DNA of 9,720 nt from an uncultured Gammaproteobacteria bacterium (GTDB taxonomy: Bacteria; Pseudomonadota; Gammaproteobacteria; PS1; Thioglobaceae): contig CAJWNF010000015.1 in the NCBI GenBank assembly GCA_913044155.1, forward strand, positions 1-9,720, written 5' to 3'. The notes below the pieces were generated by a model. That model worked only from the letters and a program-made list of their open reading frames with translations. It made no database searches and had not been told where the DNA came from. This document shows, one piece after another, positions 1 through 7,062 of the stretch (positions are counted from its first letter, which is position 1; every line of letters begins with the position of its first letter). The translations under genes were made by a program, and so were the position numbers.

Positions 1-314
1 ATTAGAGGGACAAAAATGCCAAGTATTAAATACATGTCATAAAAGAATGACTGCATGATGAGGTCAACCAATGTTACGAAGGATGCAATCAACAAAACAA
101 ATATTGGAATCCTTACTTCTTTTCTGATGTGATTGCGAAATAATGAAACACTTAAATTGGAAGCTACAAGAACGAAAGTTGTTGCTAGCCCTAAAGTTAT
201 AGCATTGACTACATTATTGGTTACAGCCAAAAGCGGACACAAGCCTAGTAATGCGACCAATGCCTGGTTATTCTTCCACAGACCATTCCCAATAATTTTT
301 TTGTATTCATGCAT
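1..314 (-). CDS. rnfE: RnfE/RsxE, electron transport complex subunit E (partial, N-terminal part)
   Basis: Integral inner-membrane subunit of the Rnf complex, which couples electron flow between ferredoxin and NAD to ion movement (called Rsx in E. coli, where it reduces SoxR). The gene runs off the left edge; 104 codons are visible. The start [19 protein letters not shown] aligns with the family N-terminus, and an in-frame stop lies six codons upstream, so the ATG at 314 is well fixed. Visible family motifs are [11 protein letters not shown] (residues 22-32), with Cys26 at the position of a conserved iron-sulfur ligand, [13 protein letters not shown] (66-78) and GIFVPL (99-104). About three hydrophobic helices are visible (near 16-33, 38-58 and 69-90). 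The RIPIFV and GIFVPL wording fits RnfE better than the paralogue NqrD. The gene starts 63 bases after clpB in the same direction. No rnfG or rnfD precedes it, unlike the usual rnfABCDGE order. There is no Shine-Dalgarno sequence. Confidence 0.93.
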   Translation of the reverse strand, partial: MHEYKKIIGNGLWKNNQALVALLGLCPLLAVTNNVVNAITLGLATTFVLVASNLSVSLFRNHIRKEVRIPIFVLLIASFVTLVDLIMQSFFYDMYLILGIFVPL

Positions 315-323
315 AACGCGGCT

Positions 324-329
324 ATTATA
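324..329 (-). promoter_or_regulatory. Possible -10 box just upstream of rnfE
   Basis: Reading the minus strand, a perfect TATAAT lies 9 bases before the rnfE ATG. No good -35 hexamer is seen at the right distance (TTGTAA is there, but only 14 bases away). If it is used, transcription would begin about 2-4 bases before the start codon, giving a nearly leaderless message. In AT-rich DNA such a hexamer can occur by chance. Confidence 0.3.
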
Positions 330-377
330 TCAATTTGCCGGTTTTACAATGCGATGAAATGATCAGGTAATTACAAA

Positions 378-2951
378 CTAATTATTTTTTTCAGAACTAA
401 AGCTTACTTTGTCGTTTTTTGATTCAACCAATATAGTGTCTCCGGACTCGAACTCACCAGAAAGAATTTTTTGAGAAAGCGGATTCTCAAGTAATTTCAA
501 TATAGTTCTTTTGATTGGTCTCGCACCATAGCTTGGGTCATATCCATTTTCAACAATCTGATTAATAATGTCATCGTTTATTTTTATTGACAATCCAATT
601 TCAAATAATCTAGACCTGAGTTGTTCTATTTCAAGATTTGCGATTCCTTTAATCTCTAATTTATTGAGATTGCTAAAAATAACAATTTCATCAATTCGAT
701 TAATAAATTCAGGTTTAAAGTGCTTACTTAATAGTCCATTCAGCTCATTTTTTATATCTTTTCCTGGATTTTCCTGAATAATATCCGAACCCAAATTTGA
801 AGTCATAACTATAACTGTATTGTTAAAGTCTACTGTTCTACCTTGACCATCAGTTAGACGACCATCATCAAGCACTTGAAGAAGTATATTAAATACGTCT
901 GGGTGTGCTTTTTCAATTTCATCTAGTAAAATTATTGAGTAAGGTTTGCGCCTAACAGCCTCGGTCAAGACTCCACCCTGTTCATAGCCAACATAGCCTG
1001 GAGGAGCGCCAATCATTCTGGCAACAGAGTGCTTTTCCATATATTCACTCATATCAACTCGAATAATTGCCTGATCGGTATCAAAAAGAAAGTCTGCAAG
1101 TGCTTTCGTTAATTCAGTTTTACCAACTCCAGTTGGGCCCATAAATAAGAAAGAGCCATCAGGCCTTCCAGGTTCAGAAAGTCCTGCGCGAGCTCTACGT
1201 ACAGCATCTGAAATAATCTTAACTGCTTTTTCTTGGCCAATTATTCGTTGATGTAATATATCTTCCATTTTTAATAATTTTTCTTTTTCACCAGCCATCA
1301 TTTTGTCAACAGGAATACCTGTCCAACGCGCTACAATTTCAGCAATTTCTTTTTCTGTCACCGTATTTCGAAGCAGCTTCATATGGTAATTTTCACTATT
1401 ATCAGTTTGAGAAATTTTATCTTCTAATTCAGGAATAATTCCATATTGAAGTTCACTCATTTTTGCTAAATCGTTTTTTCTTTGCGCTATTTCAAGATTG
1501 TTTTTTGCTTTCTCTAACTCTTCTTTTAGATTTTGAGAATCCTGGACCTTTAGTTTTTCTCTACTCCATACTTCGTCAAGATCGCTATATTCTTTTTCGA
1601 ATGTTTTTATATTTGACTCTAATTCGTCAAGTCTTTTCCTTGACGCTTTGTCTTTTTCTTTTTTTAAAGCCATTCTTTCAATTTTAAGTTGTACTAATTT
1701 ACGGTCAAGCTTGTCCATCGACTCTGGCTTTGAGTCAATTTCCATTCTTATTTGAGAGGCGGCCTCGTCTATTAAATCTATCGCCTTATCAGGCAATTTT
1801 CTATCACTAATATAGCGTTGCGATAATTTTGTTGCAGCTATAATTGCTGGATCAGTTATTTCAACACCATGGTGCACCTCATAGCGCTCTTTGAGACCTC
1901 TAAGTATTGCTATTGTGTCTTCCTCATTTGGTTCATCAACAAGAACCTTCTGAAAGCGTCTCTCGAGTGCTGAATCTTTCTCGATAAATTGACGGTACTC
2001 GTTAAGAGTGGTTGCACCTATACAATGAAGTTCGCCTCGAGCTAAAGCTGGTTTAAGCATATTTCCTGCATCCATCGCACCTTCAGTCTTTCCAGCGCCA
2101 ACAACAATATGGAGTTCATCGATAAATAGGATAACCTGACCTTGTTCAGATTCAAGCTCCTTAAGTACTGCCTTTAAACGCTCTTCAAATTCACCACGAT
2201 ATTTAGCGCCAGCGACAAGAGCAGCCATATCCAAAGCAAGGACACGTTTACCTTTAAGTCCTTCTGGAACCTCGCCATTAATAATACGTTGAGCTAATCC
2301 TTCAATGATTGCAGTCTTGCCTACACCTGGCTCACCAATAAGTACCGGGTTGTTTTTTGTACGGCGTTGCAATACTTGAACTGCGCGTCGAATTTCACCA
2401 TCACGACCAATTACAGGGTCTAGTTTCCCTTTTTTTGCTTGTTCCGTAAGGTCTAATGTATATTTCTTGAGTGACTCTCTTTGAGTTTCTGCATTTTGAT
2501 CATTCACTTTTTCGTTTCCTCTAAGGTTATCAATTTCTGAATGTAATTTTTTTTCATTAACACCAAAATCTTTTAATATTGCTGCTGCCTGGTCGTTGCT
2601 TTTGATTGTTGCCAACAAAAATAGCTCTGTAGAAAGGTAATTGTCACCTTTGTCTTGAGCTAATTTGTCTGTTTGATTGAGTAATCTCAACAGATTTTGA
2701 GATATATTTATATCTCCAGTCGGTTTATCCAGTGCTGGCAGCAGTTTGATTTTATTATCCACTTCATTTTTCAGCTTGGCATTATCGACCTTGCATGCAG
2801 CAAGTAGATTGCTAACAGTACTTGAATTATCCTGAAGCATACAACTTAAGACATGTAGCGACTCGATTACACTATGATTATGAGAGTTAGCAAGAGATTG
2901 CGCTGATGCTAAATCTTGTTGAAATTGAGTTGTTAATTTATCAATATTCAT
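378..2951 (-). CDS. clpB: ATP-dependent disaggregase ClpB (Hsp104 family)
   Basis: Cytosolic hexameric AAA+ chaperone that works with DnaK to pull polypeptides out of aggregates. At 857 residues it has the same length as E. coli ClpB. Domains in order: N-terminal Clp_N domain (1-145); first AAA+ module with Walker A GEPGVGKT (206-213), pore-loop Tyr251, Walker B ILFIDE (274-279) and arginine pair 331-332; coiled-coil M domain (about 410-520), which distinguishes ClpB from ClpA/ClpC; second AAA+ module with Walker A GPTGVGKT (605-612), pore-loop Tyr653 in [10 protein letters not shown], Walker B IILLDE (673-678), arginine finger Arg752 and sensor-2 GARP (809-812). All ATPase residues are present. 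Oddity: residue 282 after IDELH is Ile where Thr is usual. The start ATG gives the standard N-terminus, but no Shine-Dalgarno precedes it. A sigma-32-like promoter lies upstream, so heat-shock control is inferred. Confidence 0.98.
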   Translation of the reverse strand: MNIDKLTTQFQQDLASAQSLANSHNHSVIESLHVLSCMLQDNSSTVSNLLAACKVDNAKLKNEVDNKIKLLPALDKPTGDINISQNLLRLLNQTDKLAQDKGDNYLSTELFLLATIKSNDQAAAILKDFGVNEKKLHSEIDNLRGNEKVNDQNAETQRESLKKYTLDLTEQAKKGKLDPVIGRDGEIRRAVQVLQRRTKNNPVLIGEPGVGKTAIIEGLAQRIINGEVPEGLKGKRVLALDMAALVAGAKYRGEFEERLKAVLKELESEQGQVILFIDELHIVVGAGKTEGAMDAGNMLKPALARGELHCIGATTLNEYRQFIEKDSALERRFQKVLVDEPNEEDTIAILRGLKERYEVHHGVEITDPAIIAATKLSQRYISDRKLPDKAIDLIDEAASQIRMEIDSKPESMDKLDRKLVQLKIERMALKKEKDKASRKRLDELESNIKTFEKEYSDLDEVWSREKLKVQDSQNLKEELEKAKNNLEIAQRKNDLAKMSELQYGIIPELEDKISQTDNSENYHMKLLRNTVTEKEIAEIVARWTGIPVDKMMAGEKEKLLKMEDILHQRIIGQEKAVKIISDAVRRARAGLSEPGRPDGSFLFMGPTGVGKTELTKALADFLFDTDQAIIRVDMSEYMEKHSVARMIGAPPGYVGYEQGGVLTEAVRRKPYSIILLDEIEKAHPDVFNILLQVLDDGRLTDGQGRTVDFNNTVIVMTSNLGSDIIQENPGKDIKNELNGLLSKHFKPEFINRIDEIVIFSNLNKLEIKGIANLEIEQLRSRLFEIGLSIKINDDIINQIVENGYDPSYGARPIKRTILKLLENPLSQKILSGEFESGDTILVESKNDKVSFSSEKNN
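2505..2522 (-). promoter_or_regulatory. Possible internal translation start for short ClpB
   Basis: Within clpB, codon 149 is GTG (2507-2505), preceded 10 bases earlier by AGAGG, a fair Shine-Dalgarno. In E. coli a GTG at codon 149 starts a shorter ClpB lacking the N-terminal domain; the position, the codon and the flanking residues (VNDQ) match here. Initiation here is inferred from that match. The spacing is slightly long, and the valine could be conserved for other reasons. Confidence 0.5.
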
Positions 2952-2989
2952 AGAGTTTATATTAGTTATTATTATTTAATTACTTACTA

Positions 2990-3016
2990 TCTATGGGATG
3001 ATTAATTCATTTCAAG
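2990..3016 (-). promoter_or_regulatory. Sigma-32 (heat-shock) type promoter of clpB
   Basis: On the minus strand a -35 element CTTGAAA (3016-3010) is followed by CCCATAGA (2997-2990), with 13 bases between CTTGAA and CCCAT. This is close to the RpoH consensus CTTGAA-N13-15-CCCCATNT, lacking only the first C of the -10 run. It would start transcription around 2983, about 30 bases before the clpB ATG. clpB is a classic RpoH target, so position and gene identity agree. The element lies in the gap shared with divergent trmL. Confidence 0.78.
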
Positions 3017-3035
3017 TGCATTAATAAATATTATT

Positions 3036-3491
3036 ATGTTAAATTTAGTATTATTTCAGCCTGAGATACCAAGCAACACAGGAAGCATAATCCGACTATC
3101 CGCCAATATGGGTATAGGCCTACATTTAATTAAACCTTTCGGATTTGAGATGGACGATAAAAAACTTCGAAGGGCAGGACTTGACTATAAAGAATTAGCA
3201 CAAGTATTTGAATATGAAAATTTTCAAGAATATTTGAATATAGCAAAACCTAAAAGAATTTTTGCAGTTAGCTCAAAAGTAGATAAAAACTATTCTGAAG
3301 TTGAATATCAAAAAAATGACTCTTTTTTATTTGGTCCAGAAACTAGAGGTTTGCCAAAAGAAATACTAGATCAATACCAAGGAATAACCTTACCAATGCA
3401 GGAGGGTTCAAGGAGTTTAAATTTATCAAATTGTGTCTCTATTGTTGCTTATGAGGCATGGAGGCAGTTAAACTTTATTGGCAGCAACTAA
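3036..3491 (+). CDS. trmL: tRNA (cytidine/uridine-34 2'-O-)-methyltransferase TrmL
   Basis: SPOUT-class (trefoil-knot) enzyme that uses S-adenosylmethionine to methylate the ribose of wobble nucleotide 34 in certain leucine tRNAs. It is 151 residues, a single-domain size like E. coli TrmL (157), without the N-terminal RNA-binding extension of TrmH. Motifs: EIPSNTGSIIRL (10-21) with the conserved N14 and R20, RRAGLDY (45-51), FGPETRGLP (99-107) with the active-site glutamate and arginine region, and SRSLNLSNCVSIVAYEAWRQL (125-145), which forms the knot and cofactor pocket. The ATG start matches the family N-terminus MLN-VL; there is no Shine-Dalgarno. It is divergent from clpB and convergent with fmt, hence probably monocistronic. 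I see no convincing terminator in the 60 bases after it. The substrate tRNAs are taken from the family. Confidence 0.93.
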   Translation: MLNLVLFQPEIPSNTGSIIRLSANMGIGLHLIKPFGFEMDDKKLRRAGLDYKELAQVFEYENFQEYLNIAKPKRIFAVSSKVDKNYSEVEYQKNDSFLFGPETRGLPKEILDQYQGITLPMQEGSRSLNLSNCVSIVAYEAWRQLNFIGSN

Positions 3492-3551
3492 ATTTAATAA
3501 TAACTTTAAATCTGGAATATATTTTGAAGGGTTACGATTCTTAGAGCTATA

Positions 3552-4481
3552 TTAGTTAAGTTTAATTAATTGATAAGCATTATTAAAGTCTTTAATTGAA
3601 ACTTTATTTTTCCCAGTAAGTTGTACTTTTATTAAATTCAAAATACCATTTCCAGTTGCAACATAACAGATTCCTTTGCCTAACTCAACTATTGTGCCAG
3701 GAGTTTTTGAAGACTCATACTGAACTGTCTCAGCCTCAATAATTCTAATAACTTTTTTTTCAAATTGTTTGGCTTTTGCATTAGTTTTAGCTATAGGCCG
3801 CGGATTGAAAGCTCTAATCATAAGGCTTATATTTTCTGCGCTTTGACTCCAATCTATTTGAGCTTCAACTTTCGAAATCTTCTTTGCATAAGTTGCATCA
3901 TCATTATTTTGTGGGATGGCAGGCAATTCATTAAGTCGATCTAAAGTTTCAAGAATCAATTCAGCTCCTATGGATGATAAGGATTCAGTGAGTGATTGAG
4001 ACGTCTCATTGTTTGAAATTAAATGTTTTTGTGTAAGCAACACATCTCCTGTATCTAAACCTTCATTCATTTGCATTATTGAGATTCCAGTCTCTTTGTC
4101 ACCTGAAAGAATGGCTCTCTCAATAGGCGCTGCTCCTCTCCATCGGGGCAGAAGGGATGCGTGAATATTAATACATCCAAACTTTGGCGTTTGCAGTGTA
4201 TTAATTGGTAGTATTTGACCATACGCAGCAACAACCATAACATCAGGGTTTAGAGAGGCAAATTCCTTTTGGTTTTGCCCATTACTAAAGTCTTCTGGCT
4301 GGATGACTAACAAATTATGTTGTTCTGCATAAAGCTTTACTGGGCAAGCAGTTAAAACTTTTCCTCTTCCTTTCGGTCTATCGGGTTGACAATAGACAGC
4401 AATTATCTCATGATCAGATTTATGAAGAATAGCTAGAGATTCGACAGCAAATTTAGGCGTTCCTGCAAAAACGATGCGCAT
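3552..4481 (-). CDS. fmt: Methionyl-tRNA formyltransferase
   Basis: Transfers a formyl group from 10-formyltetrahydrofolate to Met-tRNAfMet for bacterial translation initiation. It has 309 residues (E. coli 315). The N-terminal formyltransferase fold (about 1-205) carries FAGTPKFAV (5-13), the DRPKGRG loop (34-40), and the catalytic set Asn105, His107 (NIHASLLPRWRGAAPIER) and Asp143 (GLDTGD). The C-terminal domain (about 206-309) opens with IDWSQSAENI and RAFNPRPIA. There the usual NPWP is NPRP, and the following loop (KTNAKAKQFEKK) is unusually lysine-rich, so this tRNA-facing domain is divergent. Its ATG overlaps the argH stop codon (TAATG), implying operon membership and probably translational coupling; no separate ribosome-binding site is seen. 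def, its usual partner, is not adjacent. Confidence 0.96.
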   Translation of the reverse strand: MRIVFAGTPKFAVESLAILHKSDHEIIAVYCQPDRPKGRGKVLTACPVKLYAEQHNLLVIQPEDFSNGQNQKEFASLNPDVMVVAAYGQILPINTLQTPKFGCINIHASLLPRWRGAAPIERAILSGDKETGISIMQMNEGLDTGDVLLTQKHLISNNETSQSLTESLSSIGAELILETLDRLNELPAIPQNNDDATYAKKISKVEAQIDWSQSAENISLMIRAFNPRPIAKTNAKAKQFEKKVIRIIEAETVQYESSKTPGTIVELGKGICYVATGNGILNLIKVQLTGKNKVSIKDFNNAYQLIKLN

Positions 4482-5866
4482 TACTTAATGGATTTACGTC
4501 CTTTTTTAATAGCTATTGAGATTTGTTTTGGTGATGTTCCACCTAAATGGTTGCGAGCATTGATAGAGCCCTCTAAGGAGATTACATCAAAAACATCTTT
4601 TTCAATTAACGAATTAAAGTTTTTAAGCTCATCAATAGTAAATTCGCTCAAGTCTTTATTTTCTTTAAGTCCGTAAGAAACCGCTTTACCAACTACTTCA
4701 TGAGCATCCCTAAAAGCCAACCCCTTCTTTACAAGATAATCAGCTAAATCAGTTGCTGTAGTATAGCCTTTGAGTGCCGATTGATACATATTGTCTTTAT
4801 TAGCTTTAATGGTTGGAACCATATCAGCAAAAACGTGAAGACAATTTTTTACGGTTTCAACGCTATCAAACAACGGCTCTTTATCTTCCTGGTTGTCTTT
4901 GTTGTATGCCAAAGGTTGGCCTTTCATTAATGTCAAAAGTGATATTAAATTTCCAGTAACTCGACCAGTTTTACCTCGAACCAGTTCAGGAACATCAGGG
5001 TTTTTCTTTTGAGGCATTATTGATGAACCAGTACAAAAACTTTCTGGCAGAGAAATAAAATCAAACTGCGCACTCGACCAAAGAACAAGCTCTTCGGAAA
5101 ATCGAGAAAGATGCGTCATAATAAGGCTAGCATTGGATGCGAATTCAATGGCAAAGTCGCGGTCACTGACTGCATCGATTGAATTATTTGATATACCGTC
5201 AAAACCAAGTATTTCAGCTGTCCGTTGACGATTTATAGGGTAGCTGGTTCCTGCAAGAGCGGCACTTCCTAACGGCATTATATTTATTCGTTTATATCCA
5301 TCTTGCAAGCGGTCATGGTCACGCTTGAACATTTCAAAGTAAGCCAATAAGTGGTGACCAAAACTCACAGGCTGGGCAGCCTGAAGGTGAGTAAAGCCAG
5401 GCATAATGGTTTCCTTTTCTTGATCTGCAAGATCAAGTAGAGCATTCAGTAATCGTTCAATTTCATTGGTAATGTTGCGAACTTGGTCACGAAGATAGAG
5501 CCGAATATCAGTCGCTACCTGGTCGTTTCGTGAACGACCTGTGTGCATTTTTTTACCTGGTTCACCACAGATTTCAGTCAACCGAGCTTCAATATTCATA
5601 TGTACATCTTCCAAATCAATAGACCATTCAAATTGGTCATTGGTTATTTCATGCTTAATTTGGTCCAAGCCTTTTGATATTTGCTTTAATTCATTACTAG
5701 TCAATACACCTATCTCACTAAGCATAGTTGCATGCGCTAGTGAGCCCTCGATATCATAAAAAGCGAGAATTTTATCGAAAGAAACTGAGGCGCTAAAAAT
5801 TTTTACAAAAGCGTCAGTCGCTTCATTAAAGCGGCCACCCCATAAATTGTTAGTTTCAGACTTCAT
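4481..5866 (-). CDS. argH: Argininosuccinate lyase
   Basis: Last step of arginine synthesis: cleaves argininosuccinate to arginine and fumarate. It is a cytosolic homotetramer of the fumarase/aspartase superfamily. The 461 residues are the normal length. Motifs: N-terminal LWGGRF (8-13), [12 protein letters not shown] (38-49), EDVHMNIE (86-93), [13 protein letters not shown] (108-120), [15 protein letters not shown] (157-171) with catalytic His160, and the superfamily signature [11 protein letters not shown] (280-290) holding the active-site serine loop and Lys287. The product is inferred to be functional because all motifs are intact. The ATG start fits the family N-terminus; no Shine-Dalgarno precedes it. 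It is the first gene of an argH-fmt unit and is divergent from hemC. No convincing ARG-box palindrome is seen upstream. Confidence 0.97.
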   Translation of the reverse strand: MKSETNNLWGGRFNEATDAFVKIFSASVSFDKILAFYDIEGSLAHATMLSEIGVLTSNELKQISKGLDQIKHEITNDQFEWSIDLEDVHMNIEARLTEICGEPGKKMHTGRSRNDQVATDIRLYLRDQVRNITNEIERLLNALLDLADQEKETIMPGFTHLQAAQPVSFGHHLLAYFEMFKRDHDRLQDGYKRINIMPLGSAALAGTSYPINRQRTAEILGFDGISNNSIDAVSDRDFAIEFASNASLIMTHLSRFSEELVLWSSAQFDFISLPESFCTGSSIMPQKKNPDVPELVRGKTGRVTGNLISLLTLMKGQPLAYNKDNQEDKEPLFDSVETVKNCLHVFADMVPTIKANKDNMYQSALKGYTTATDLADYLVKKGLAFRDAHEVVGKAVSYGLKENKDLSEFTIDELKNFNSLIEKDVFDVISLEGSINARNHLGGTSPKQISIAIKKGRKSIK

Positions 5867-5879
5867 TTTGTTGTTATTG

Positions 5880-5885
5880 ATTATA
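5880..5885 (-). promoter_or_regulatory. Possible -10 box of argH
   Basis: A perfect TATAAT on the minus strand lies 13 bases before the argH ATG. Matching -35 sequences 17-19 bases upstream are weak. Use of this box would leave a leader of only about 6 bases. As the surrounding DNA is very AT-rich, chance occurrence is a real alternative. Confidence 0.28.
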
Positions 5886-5926
5886 AATTAAAGCAAATTA
5901 TTAATTACAGAGCACATTATTCCACT

Positions 5927-5977
5927 ATATCGAGGTTAAATTGTTGAAAATATTATAAATACTGACATATCGGTTAA
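5927..5977. repeat. Imperfect direct repeat in the argH-hemC intergenic region
   Basis: The 221-base gap between divergent argH and hemC contains ATATCGAGGTTAA (5927-5939) and ATATCGGTTAA (5967-5977). The two copies differ by a two-base deletion, and their starts are 40 bases apart. The rest of the gap is AT-rich without a recognisable riboswitch, RNA gene or small ORF with a ribosome-binding site. A regulatory role is only a possibility, and the repeat is short enough to be chance. Confidence 0.3.
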
Positions 5978-6087
5978 TAAAATATAGCGATTTTGTTTTT
6001 AGATTTGGATATTTATTATCTTATTAATGGATATTGCGAACTAAGACTCGATAAAATGGCAATGGCATTAAAATTTGAATTTAGCTC

Positions 6088-7005
6088 ATGGATAAAATAC
6101 TAAGAATTGCTACACGTAAAAGTCCTTTAGCTCTTTGGCAAGCAGACTTTGTTAAGTCACAACTTCAATTCTATAGCCCTGAACTTAAGGTTGAGTTGGT
6201 AAAGATGAGTACCGAGGGCGATCGATTGCAAAATATTCCCTTATCAAAAGTTGGCGGTAAAGGTTTGTTCATTAAAGAGCTTGAAATCGGCATATTGGAG
6301 GGTAGGGCTGATATCGCTGTCCACTCAATGAAAGATGTGCCGTATACAATGCCAAATGAATTCGAATTAGGTGCAATATTAAAACGAGAGAATCCATTTG
6401 ACGCATTTGTATCAAATAACTTTAATCATTTAGATGAGCTTCCTCAAGGAGCGAGGGTTGGTTCTTGCAGTTTGCGCCGTATAGTGCAAATAAAGTCGAT
6501 TAGACCAGATTTGACAATACTTGATTTACGTGGCAATGTGAATACAAGATTAATGAAGCTAGACAGTGGTAAATATGACGCCATTATTTTGGCTTGCGCC
6601 GGTCTTATACGATTAGGACTTGAAGACAGGATTACAAAGACCATTGATGCACAGACCTGTTTGCCTGCAGTTGGTCAAGGGGCTTTAGGAATAGAGATTA
6701 GAAAAGATGATAAGGACGTCAAAGAGCTAATCGGCCCACTAATCGACATTAAAACGACAACCACTGTTTTGGCTGAAAGAGCCATGAATGTCAGACTAGA
6801 AGGTGGCTGCTCAGTTCCTATTGCGGGCTACGCCACTATTGATGGAGAAGAGCTAACACTTCAAGGGATGGTTGGAAATGTTCAGTCAGGAGAAATTCTA
6901 AGAGCAAAAAGCACCGGAAGTACTTCTGAATCAAAGGTTTTAGGAGAATCAGTAGCTAACAAACTAATAACTATGGGTGCAAAAGCTTTGCTTGAAAATG
7001 CATGA
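6088..7005 (+). CDS. hemC: Porphobilinogen deaminase (hydroxymethylbilane synthase)
   Basis: Joins four porphobilinogen molecules into hydroxymethylbilane, the linear tetrapyrrole precursor of heme, in the cytosol. At 305 residues it is of normal length. Motifs: RIATRKSPLALWQA (6-19), GGKGLFIKELE (57-67), VHSMKDVP (78-85) with catalytic Asp83, GSCSLRR (125-131) with the substrate-binding arginine pair 130-131, LRGNVNTRL (147-155), and ERAMNVRLEGGCSVPIAGY (230-248), in which Cys241 is the attachment site of the dipyrromethane cofactor. The first residues MDKILRIATRKSPLA fit the family start; there is no clear Shine-Dalgarno. hemD, which often follows directly, is absent: the next gene is convergent ftsY. 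It is divergent from argH across 221 bases. Confidence 0.97.
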   Translation: MDKILRIATRKSPLALWQADFVKSQLQFYSPELKVELVKMSTEGDRLQNIPLSKVGGKGLFIKELEIGILEGRADIAVHSMKDVPYTMPNEFELGAILKRENPFDAFVSNNFNHLDELPQGARVGSCSLRRIVQIKSIRPDLTILDLRGNVNTRLMKLDSGKYDAIILACAGLIRLGLEDRITKTIDAQTCLPAVGQGALGIEIRKDDKDVKELIGPLIDIKTTTTVLAERAMNVRLEGGCSVPIAGYATIDGEELTLQGMVGNVQSGEILRAKSTGSTSESKVLGESVANKLITMGAKALLENA

Positions 7006-7047
7006 CTAGAAAAATGCTTATTTTGAGCTAGTCGATATTTTCTTTTT
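7004..7047 (+). terminator. Putative rho-independent terminator of hemC
   Basis: Overlapping the hemC stop codon, GACTAG (7004-7009) pairs with CTAGTC (7028-7033). Further A-U pairing inside (AAAA with TTTT) is possible beyond a GAG bulge. A T-rich run, ATTTTCTTTTT (7037-7047), follows within a few bases. The stem is not GC-rich and the loop is large, so the call is moderate. No good T-run follows the hairpin in the ftsY direction. Confidence 0.42.
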
Positions 7048-7062
7048 CCAGTTTTATCTTGG

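Noticed and set aside
133..357. Plus-strand open frame of 74 codons at the left edge
   Set aside because: It lies antisense to a clear rnfE N-terminus and has no family resemblance or ribosome-binding site.
568..777. Small open frames opposite clpB, argH, hemC, ftsY and ltaE
   Set aside because: Each lies wholly or almost wholly within a confidently identified gene on the other strand, and their translations look like low-complexity shadows.
3492..3551. Bidirectional terminator between convergent trmL and fmt
   Set aside because: The only inverted repeat (ATTTAA/TTAAAT) is pure A-U, short, and not followed by a T-run.
5867..6087. ARG box (ArgR operator) upstream of argH
   Set aside because: Only half-site-like fragments such as GGAATAATG are present; no palindrome resembling TGAATNNNNATTCA was found.
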